Assembly: GCA_900155495.1 (NCBI GenBank)
Contig: FTLJ01000411.1
Coordinates: 1 to 18,661 of the forward strand
Source of the DNA: Porogramme epimiltina
Lineage: Eukaryota; Basidiomycota; Agaricomycetes; Polyporales; Polyporaceae
Direction: 5' to 3'
Length of the DNA stretch: 18,661 nt
Shown here: in pieces, positions 1-7,811 of the stretch
Numbering within the stretch: the stretch's first letter is position 1
Layout: the number at the start of each line of letters is the position of its first letter
Notes under the pieces: model-generated
Seen by the model: only the letters and a program-made list of their open reading frames with translations
What the model was told of the DNA's origin: nothing
Database searches by the model: none
Position numbers and translations under genes: made by a program

Positions 1-3000
1 CGCGTCGGGCACGATGAGGTCGCGCAGGCGGTCGCCCGCCGAGAGCAGGTTGCGCCCGAGGGCGTTCCCACCTCCCCCACCGCCCCCACCACCACCGCTA
101 CGGGGGCCCGTGCCGAAGTTGGCAGAGAGGAGCGCACGCTGCGCAGAGGGCGGCGGCGGCCGCGCGGCGGAGATGAGCGACGGGTTCGTGATCGAGCCGC
201 GGTCGATCGCCGCGGCGGCGACCGCGGCGGGCGGCGCGTGCGCGGCGGTGAGCTTGACGAGCTCCGTCTGCAGCGCGAGGATGCGGCGGAGCGCGGGGGC
301 GGGGAGGTACTCCTTCGTCTGTGCGTGCGTGCGTGTGGGTGGGTGCACGCGGTGCGTGAGGATGGCGCACACGGTCCGTGCGGATGCGCAGCGTGCGTGA
401 GCGTGTGGTGGCGGGCGGGCGGGAGAAGGGAGAAAAGGGTTTGGGGGTCACTGTCAGTTAGCCGTCCGCTCTGCACAAGAGCAGCCGCGGGTACGCACCA
501 GGCCGATCAGGCAGTCCGCGTGGAACGTGTGGTGGCACGGGAAGACGTAGAACTGGCGGGTCATGAGCGCGAGCGCGCACGACGAGCACTTCTCCGACGC
601 GTCGACGGTGATGAAGCGCTTTTGCAGCGCGGCGATGTCCTGCTTGATCGCCTCCGCGTTCTTGGTCGCCTCGTCCATGTCCGCCTTGAGCGCGTCGATG
701 TGCGCCGAGTACCCCTCGAGCGCGGTGCATATTTCCTCCTTGAAGTCGTCGATGACCACGAAGTCCGGGAAGAACGGTAAGATGTCCTCGATCTTGAGCA
801 GCTCGGTGTTCTCGAGGAAGCGCATCGCCCTGGTGATGACAGATAGAGATATAGGCATGATGCATGAGCGGATGTTCGACGTATAATGACCGGAGTTGAG
901 GAGAACCTCGATCCCGAAGACCGAAGGCGCGGGGGTGACAGCGCAGGGAAGACGAGAACTCACATTTTGATGTCCTGCTTATCCTGTACAACATACTTCG
1001 CGATCTTGAGCCAAAGCTTCTTGCGCAGCTGGTCGTCGTCTTCCGGCATGTCCGCGTTGATTTTTGCGAGTTCGAGGTCTCCCTTCTCTAGCGCGAGATC
1101 GACGCTGTTCTCCCATAGGTCCATCTTGGAGTAGATGTGCACGCACGGCTGTATGCGACCTCCTTGTTTGCACAAGCGGAGCGCATAGTCGAGATCGTAG
1201 TATGGTTTACCGGTGAGCGGGTCGGACGGTGCTGTGGATAAGAAGCGCAGCAGCGGCCCATCGTCTTCTGGATGGCTTGGGAACGTCGATGGCGCGGTAT
1301 TAGATGGCGTGGGTGGAGATGCGTAGAATGTGATCATCAAGTTGTGAATGGTAGGCGAGGTGTTTCCCTGCTCGAAGATGACATGACTCAAATACCGCAC
1401 GGCGTGATTGGGTGAAAGAGGGTCGCGAGGTGCATGCTGGAATCGCAGGACAGCAGGGACCAGCCGGAGGGGATCCAGCGATCGCTGGCGAAGCCACGAG
1501 TCCACCGTTTCTTTGGGCGCCTGCCGCATGAGAACTGGCGCGAAACGGTAGTAAAGTTCGAGGTTGGACTGATGCATTGGATCAGATGGGCGACGAGTGT
1601 AGGGTAATCACCTCATACCTGTCGGTTTATCACATCAATGGCCTTACCCCACTCCTCTTCCATGACCCAATGCTCGACTACTCGTTCAAAGTCACCGACC
1701 ACCGTTGCATAGTGGAGGTACATGTCCGTACGACCATGGCCTTGAATCAACTCGTAGACCGTCTTGGGATCCAGGTTGGACTAAAGGCACGAAGTATCAG
1801 CAAACGCGTGTTACCGGGCGAGTACGCATTATCTAACCTTGTAAGTCTCGAAGAAATGCCGTAAATCGTCTTCAAGAATGGCACGTTCCGCGAGCAGGTT
1901 GTCTACATCTTGAGAGACGGATTCGGATGCGACCAGGTCATCGAGTTCGTTGCATTTGCTCAAGTAAAATTCGACTAGCCATGTCGCGAGCATCATGCGT
2001 TGCGAAAGATCCTATAGATGAAAATAAGTCTATGCGACAGAAGGCCATTGAAAACTGCTACTCGCCGTCTTTCGTGTGCGTTCCAATCGGGAAATGAGAT
2101 ACGACCGCAGAGCATCTCGTTCACCAGCGTCGAGAAATTGTAGCGTTACTTCTTCGAAGGAGACAGAGCACTGAGCATAAGACTGAGCGGCTTGGAAGTA
2201 CCGGCCCTCATTGAAGTACGCCCGTGCTTGAGCAGACATGATCTGGTCTCTTTGAGACGCGCTCTATTATGGAAATTAGAATGAGTCCAGGGGTTCAGCG
2301 AATAAGACCCACGTTGGCATACTGTAACGCGGCATCAAACTTGCCCTTCTCAAGGTATATCTTCCAGACATCCCGATGTTCGTTTGTGACTCCGATTTCC
2401 CATATTGATTGGTCCGTGTACACCCAATACGTTTTGCGCACCGTGTCGGCCGTCAAGCCGCGCACATGTTCATTAGGTTTCTGTTAAAAGAAGTCGGCAA
2501 CGACTTAAATGTTGTTGAAACATATGCACCCACCAGAGGCAGCAGCTCCTCGTATGCCAATTGTTCATTGAGGTTCGAAATACCCAACACGCGGTCTCCA
2601 TAGAGAAGAAGGAAATGGAACTCCGTCAATGCCATAGACATCGGGGCGGTAGCGTTGGCCATATTCTGACGAGTTGGCGACAACGACGGCGATGAAGTAA
2701 TGGGTGGGTATGGGAGCAGTTGTGCGCCGTCGATCAAGTCGTCGGAATTCGATTCATAGTCCAAATTCCCGTGGTAGATGCCAGCAGCTGGATAATCCAG
2801 CTTCAGTCACGAAAATGTCACGGCGGGAGTGCGGGCTGACCATTCATCCATGCGGCCGTCCTAGGTAATGAATATGCTTGGTCTGCGTTCGGGCTGTAGA
2901 CGTGCAATTCCGAGTAATCGATACTTCCAGGAAGTTCCACAATCTCTTCGAGACGTCAGGACCGGAAGGCATTACAATAGAAGCCTGAAAACTCACTCGG

Positions 3001-3918
3001 TGCAGTATCCCGGTAGCTTCCAAACAACGCAGAAAAGACGCGGCCGCCTTCTTCGGATCGTCTGTCTGGAGTGCCCACGAACTGGTAAATGCGTGTTGCC
3101 GTAGTCACCAAGACTAATGCCTTCTTCGGCTCAAGCGAGGGGAACATGTCGAACTTCAAACCAGTCACTGGATGTCGTTCAGGGAGCGTAAACACGGGCT
3201 GGAGATACCTCTCCTGAGACTTGAAGAAGTCTTCCTCCGCATCCAAAACAGCCTCGTAAATCGTCCCATTCCTCGCCCCAATAAGCATTTCACGAGTTGA
3301 TGTCGAGTGTGAGGACGAGAGAAGGACGGACTTGTTCCACGCCACACTCTCAATGATCATCTTGAAACTCTTGAGTTGCCTCGGTTTCTTCCATCCACGG
3401 TAAAAGTACCAGTTCTCTCCTTGGACGGACGTGACAAGAAGATGTCTACCGGACGGGTCAAGAAAGAGCTTGTATATGGTGAATTCGGTGGGCTTCCGGG
3501 GTATTTGAATCCGAATGAACTGCTCCGCACGAGAGAGTTCGATTTGGACAATGAGATTGTTGGCAAGTCCCATGTAGAGTGTGTCGGAGGAGACGACCAA
3601 CGAAACGAGAGCAGCAGAAAGGGGACATTGAACTTCTCCGAGCTGGAATATGGGAGCAGTAGGAGGGGGTAGATCCATTGGATCCTGCAGGGCCTTCTAG
3701 TACGGTGCGCGGGGTGCGAGGGCAGAGTACTCACTTGAAACATATCCGCTCGTGCATCATCTCGGTCGTATGGAGAAGGCTCAAATCCCTCATACTGAAG
3801 CGGAGGTAGGGACCCATGAACATTGCCCGGTCCAGGGGCAGAGGAGTGCTCTACATCTAATATGAATATCAGTATCCCTCCAAACAGAATGATTTGGGCA
3901 CACACAGTCATCGAACAT
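1..3918 (-). CDS. VPS18: Vps18/Pep3 subunit of the HOPS and CORVET tethering complexes, 3' end cut off by the window edge
   Basis: Core subunit of the HOPS and CORVET complexes, which tether late endosomes and vacuoles (HOPS) and early endosomes (CORVET) before SNARE fusion; it acts on the cytosolic face of these membranes. My spliced model has 12 exons: 3918-3906, 3856-3735, 3684-2997, 2945-2841, 2787-2534, 2480-2313, 2263-2066, 2011-1838, 1780-1619, 1568-964, 829-499 and 312-1, giving 1044 residues before the edge. Visible parts, in order: a Pep3/Vps18 N-terminal beta-propeller (about residues 50-420, with IDGAQLLPYP and TEFHFLLLYGDRVLGI-type strands), an alpha-solenoid with the clathrin-repeat region (MYLHYA, VINRQ, about 600-800), a coiled coil (about 870-900), then the first half of a RING-H2: C911, C914, C928, H930, H933, C936. 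The second zinc-ligand pair is expected beyond base 1. All junctions are in phase and restore family motifs such as YRDTAPK and RKT-DLSQRMM. The start was chosen because a 13-nt first exon splices cleanly to MFDDY-VEHSS. No stop is seen. The family call is near certain; exon 1 is less sure. Confidence 0.95.
67..96 (-). repeat. VPS18: Run of ten glycine codons in the Vps18 RING insert
   Basis: The last visible VPS18 exon encodes ten consecutive glycines with mixed GGT/GGG/GGC/GGA codons, just after a GPRS motif. It lies between the first RING half (residues 911-936) and the zinc ligands expected beyond the window, so it is probably a flexible linker loop inside a split RING domain. The mixed codons argue against very recent triplet slippage. 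Confidence 0.85.
2012..2065 (-). other. VPS18: GC-AG intron of VPS18 (intron 7)
   Basis: On the minus strand the donor reads AAGACG then GCGAGT, and the acceptor is CATCTATAG. Only this boundary keeps the frame from ...RTRKT into DLSQRMMLATW, which is the expected family continuity. The nearby GT dinucleotides (GTAGCA and GTTTTC just downstream) leave the exon in phase 1, while the next exon needs phase 0, so they would shift the frame. The intron is 54 nt, like its neighbours. GC-AG introns are a known minor class that is spliced by the major spliceosome; assigning this one is inference from the reading frame. Confidence 0.8.
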
Positions 3919-4081
3919 TGTGTGTGCGGGGTGAGGTATGTCGCCTGGCCCGATTGCACCCAATTGAAGGCCACACTAGGGAGAGGGGGGCGTACGTGTA
4001 TGAGGCTGCCTGGCCGCAGCCGTGAGGTGAGGCGTGCTCCGAGTGAGGTGCGAGTACCGACGGCGTGCAGGTAAGGTCTGA

Positions 4082-4100
4082 GCGTGCTCGACAAGCACGC
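4082..4100. promoter_or_regulatory. Perfect 7-bp inverted repeat upstream of VPS18
   Basis: GCGTGCT and AGCACGC are exact reverse complements, separated by five bases (CGACA). The element lies about 165-180 bases upstream of the proposed VPS18 start codon, inside the promoter or the 5' leader. It could be a dimeric transcription-factor site or a leader hairpin; nothing in the sequence decides between them, and a palindrome of this size can also occur by chance. Confidence 0.35.
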
Positions 4101-4334
4101 CGCATACGCTCACTCATTTCGGAGTGCGATTAAGCGCCCATTGTGTCATCGGCGGCTACTGATCACAGCTGGTTATACTCACCGTGTTCGCGCTTACGCT
4201 TGAGCTATTTAAGTTATGGCGCTCTCCGACATCGCATCTCTTCCGTGGACCGTTCTTACCGTTCGTTCTCGGCAGAGAATCGCACTTTCTCCGCACATGG
4301 GCTATCCGAAGCCTCATGATAGCCACTCAGGATC

Positions 4335-4580
4335 ATGTGTCCAAACGCGAAGGGAGTGCGTCTCGCCGTGGTTGATCACAATGAGTATACTTATTACACT
4401 CTTACTGGCCCCGGCCCCATCTTCTTCTTGAAGAATTATCTCAATATGATCGCCTTCTGCCCGCCATACTCACGTTCCGACAGCCGCGCGGTGAGCCACG
4501 GCCCCCTCGTATCATCCATTGTGCACCCTCTCAACATTGACTCACTAATAATTTTTACACTAGGTAACATGGATGTATAT
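4335..4580 (+). other. Doubtful spliced mini-ORF or gene remnant
   Basis: An open stretch starting at 4335 (MCPNAKGVRLAVVDH...) contains a hydrophobic patch (YYTLTGPGPIFFLKNYLNMI). It meets a plausible donor (GCG then GTGAGC at 4491) and then a textbook branch point plus acceptor (CACTAATAA followed by TTTTTACACTAG, ending at 4564). After splicing it stays in frame for nine residues (VTWMYIMFK) up to another strong donor, GTATGT, at 4592. I do not recognise the peptide and found no convincing following exon. It may be a decayed gene, an upstream non-coding exon, or chance. It is listed because the splice signals are better than background. Confidence 0.2.
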
Positions 4581-5022
4581 CATGTTCAAAGTATGTGAGC
4601 TCATTCGTCGTCGGTTAAGCCGAATGCTCATCTGTCTCGTCGTAATGGTCGTCTAAAGCCCACGAACGACGGCGCGTATCCAAATCTCTCTTGACACTGT
4701 GTGAACACGGGTCCCGGGGACACCGAGAGATCCCAGGGTCTATCTAGGTGTCGTACAATGTCTTTAGATACAAAACTCCTAGTGAGTGATTTCAGCTGAC
4801 AAAGCTGACTGCATTATCATGACGCCGTCGTAGGTCCTATTACCCAGGAGCGGAATATAGAGTACCATTGACTTCGAAGAAGGATTAGGACGTCAGACTA
4901 GCCTTGTCAGCGGGATCTGAGTCGCCGTCTACGAAGGGGCAGCTTAAAGGGTGTACGGGTCGAGCACTGTCTCGGTCTCTCAACCTCCTCCCCCTTGGAT
5001 TCTACCTCAGGACGCCTTGGAC

Positions 5023-7427
5023 ATGCATCCCCTCCTGTCAGCTCTTTTCCTCGCCCTAACGGTCGCGACCGTTTATGCCATCCGTCATCGCCGCTATCGT
5101 TCTTTGAAACACCTTCGTGGACCCCAGTCTCCTTCGTGGCTTCTTGGTAAGCTCAATGCCCCGCAACCGTGGAATTCGTCGGTCTAACACTTAGCTCAGG
5201 CCATGAATTTGTCATGACTCGCCAGGAAGAAGTCGGGCAGCTAGACTTCGCATGGGCGAAAGAGTTTGGCCCAACGTGGGTAATCAAAAGCCACATGGGA
5301 GTAAGGCCACTCCCGTCAGACTATTATCAACGTTTAACAACTGATTGCTTTGTCTCTGCAGAGCGACGTCCTGATGACCGCCGATCCGAAGGTATGTTGG
5401 ACGGTCTGAACTCTCTCAGTGACACGGCCATTCAGCATCCTCGCAGGCTATGCAGCACATATTCCACAAGTCTGGTTACAGCTACCCCAAGAGGCGTGAT
5501 ATGAACGAGATGGCCAAAATGTTCGGCGGGGAAGAAGGCATCGTAGCAGCCGTCGGTATGTCGTCCTCTCACACCATTCGTGGCATTGTTGATCTATTTC
5601 TTTTACGATTTAGGCGACATTCACCAACGCCAAAGGAAGATCATGAATCCCGCCTTCAGCGCTACCCAGCTGCGCACGTTCCTCACGTTGTTTCAAGACA
5701 TCGGAATGAAGGTATGCATAAACAAAGGGTATGTTAGTCATCTATGCCGACATTACTTTAGATGTGCGAGAAGTGGAAGAACGAGGTACTCGACAGCTCA
5801 GCCCAAACGATTTTTGTGAACAAATGGCTTGCGAAGACAACCCTAGATATCATCGGCGGGGGTGAGTTTATATCTTTATGTCACGTCAGCATTCTCATCC
5901 AGGATTCTCTTTTCAGCTGCATTTGATTACGACTACGGATGTCTCTCTGGCGCCGACAGTGATCTGTCCAAGGCGTATAACGACCTATTGTGAGTTTCCT
6001 TAGACATCACAATAGGAGCTCGCGTCCTCACACCTCATGGCGTCGCAATAGCACAGATGTTTCTATGCACCCATCCAAGTCATCCATCCTCTATCGCCTG
6101 ATGTGGAACTACTTACCGGACCGACTTCTAGAGCTGACAAAGTACACGCCGACACGCCAATACAGTCGTCTGCGTTACACCAACAAGATCTTTACCGGCG
6201 TCGCGTCTCAATTGTTGGCCGAGAGAAATGATAAGAGTGAATTCACTGAGAAAGCTTCCAGCTCCAAGGATGTGATGAGCATCCTAGGTACGATGTTCCC
6301 CGTTCAGCACATCGTCATGCTAATACATCGCCGTTTCAAGAGAATGCAAACAAGGCGGAGAATCCCAAGGCACAGCTTAGCCGCACGGAGATGTTGGGGC
6401 AGATGCAAAGCCTAACACTCGCAGGACATGAGACGACGGCGAACACGCTGTCGTGGCTGTTATGGGAGCTGTCGAAGCATCCCCAGTACCAGACCAGAAT
6501 GCGCGAGGAAATCAGAACATTCCGCGCTAAAGCTACCACCCGCGGCGACGCTAGGTTCACAATTGATGACCTAGATTCCATGACCGCAGTGGTTAACGCC
6601 CTTAAGGTCTGCCCATACCTTTATGGAGAGAATGATACTGACAGTTGTCTCTAGGAGACACTTCGATTCCACCCCATCGTCCCTAACCTCGTCCGGATGG
6701 CAGCCAAGGATGACATTATCCCTTTGTCAGAGCCCATTACATCGGTCACCGGAGAGATCATCGATGCTATCCCTATCCGGGCAGGCCAATGGGTTCAGCT
6801 CTCTCTGTGCGCATACAACCGGTGAGTGTCGTATTCGCCTTTCGATCTACCGCTTCATTGAATATGCGCCAGGCTCCCGCAGGTGTGGGGGGAGGATGCC
6901 GACCAATGGAACCCGGACCGGTTCCTCAAGATCAACCCGGCCGGCCAGGTGAGGGTGGGCATGTTTGCGAACCTGTGGGTATCTTGTCTATTCCGCTTCC
7001 GGGAGGCTTACTGAATGTTCACGATCGTAGGATGAGCTTCTGTGAGTATTTCCCCATTTTGATATCTCTGAACAAGTGAATGTTCAATCTGCCTACCAAT
7101 ATCAGCTGCGGGTGTTCGGGGTTGTATCGGGTAGGTGTATCCACGTACTGAGAAGATGAATACGACGTTTGCTTACATTTCCCTCTTTGAAGCTGGCGGT
7201 TTTCGTAAGTTTTAATGCGAATATACAGGTGCAAGGGCTAACGTGGTGGTCTTCTTAGGTTGATTGAGATGCAGGCTCTAGCAGCCGAGTTACTGGAGAG
7301 GTTCGAATTCGGGGTGCCGGAAGAGAGTTACGATATCATACGGGCACCCGCAGGGATAATGGTGCCTCTCGTTCGCGGCAAGATGGAGTTAGGCTCGGTG
7401 ATGCCTCTACGCGTTAGTCCGTTGTAA
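5023..7427 (+). CDS. Cytochrome P450 monooxygenase, membrane-anchored, basidiomycete type
   Basis: Heme-thiolate monooxygenase, expected at the ER membrane and fed electrons by cytochrome P450 reductase; the substrate is unknown. My model has 15 exons: 5023-5146, 5200-5300, 5362-5391, 5447-5555, 5614-5711, 5762-5861, 5917-5989, 6052-6287, 6341-6606, 6655-6821, 6873-6974, 7031-7041, 7106-7130, 7193-7204 and 7259-7427. It encodes 540 residues, a normal length. Seen in the protein: an N-terminal hydrophobic anchor (about residues 3-20) followed by basic residues and a proline-containing hinge; the I-helix oxygen-binding motif AGHETT at 318-323; the K-helix ETLR at 380-383; NPDRF at 448-452; and the heme loop FSAGVRGCIG at 472-481 with C479 as axial ligand. 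All catalytic landmarks are intact. The start at 5023 puts the anchor first; an in-frame ATG at 4951 would add 24 residues. The donor of intron 9 (GTCTGC at 6607) is weak. The general architecture resembles fungal P450s with CYP4/CYP5-like heme loops, but I do not assign a CYP family. Confidence 0.95.
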
Positions 7428-7811
7428 AGAGCGAGTTCTGCCTCACAGTGTATCGTTCTACTAGAGTCCTTGGCTTGTACTGTTCCGACTTGGCCTGTTT
7501 GTTTACGTGTACGATATTGTGCTCATCGTGATGTGGAGCCTTTCTTGATGTATAGTATATTGTATTTTCGTCATCCACTCTCCTGTCGAAGCTGCGCACG
7601 GCACCGAGCGGCACTGTAGAAATAGTAAAGAGTGTTTGAGCACTCGGGATTATAAATTTCCTAATGTGGGTGTTTGTTCAATCAAACTGAAACAGACGCC
7701 TCTAGCGTTCATGCGCCCTATGCGTCCCTACCTACCCTGAATTGTTCACCTGGGCTTGCCCTACGTCGCATGCCGCGCTGAGCTGCTGTCCGCCTAATAT
7801 CTTGAGCACGC
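7428..7811 (+). other. Intergenic region: P450 3' flank and NRDE2 promoter
   Basis: These 384 bases separate two genes on the same strand. An AT-rich stretch around 7547-7570 (TGTATAGTATATTGTATTTT) resembles a fungal 3'-end efficiency element and may mark the end of the P450 transcript. The part nearer NRDE2 holds short CT-rich stretches and no clear TATA box. No open frame here looks like a gene. Confidence 0.45.

Larger units (their letters stand above)
3919..5022. other. Divergent intergenic region between VPS18 and the P450 gene
   Basis: About 1.1 kb that should hold both divergent promoters. I see no strong TATA box; an AGCTTAAAGG stretch at 4941-4950 lies about 75 bases before the P450 start and is weak. 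Contents I can point to: a perfect 7-bp hairpin at 4082-4100, two copies of AGCTGAC at 4794-4800 and 4803-4809, and an unassigned open stretch with intron-like signals at 4335-4580. Nothing here resembles a tRNA or a transposon end. Confidence 0.6.

Noticed and set aside
98..780. Long open frames on both strands over the VPS18 C-terminal exons
   Set aside because: They are Arg/Ala-rich shadow frames caused by high GC content, and they lie across the RING and glycine-rich exons of VPS18, which carry the recognisable protein motifs.
3357..4094. A 245-residue open frame on the minus strand over the VPS18 5' part
   Set aside because: It is read-through: it contains VPS18 exon 2 (the ...ADMFQ part) in frame, but the rest is intron, upstream DNA and an out-of-frame reading of exon 3. 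The spliced VPS18 model explains the conserved part.
5301..5361. P450 as a pseudogene because its frame is broken many times
   Set aside because: All the breaks coincide with short introns having donor and acceptor signals, and the spliced frame keeps every catalytic motif over 540 residues.
5023..7427. A P450-centred biosynthetic gene cluster
   Set aside because: The neighbours are VPS18, NRDE2, a Byr4-like protein and a zinc-finger protein, with no terpene cyclase, polyketide synthase, NRPS, transferase or transporter in the window.
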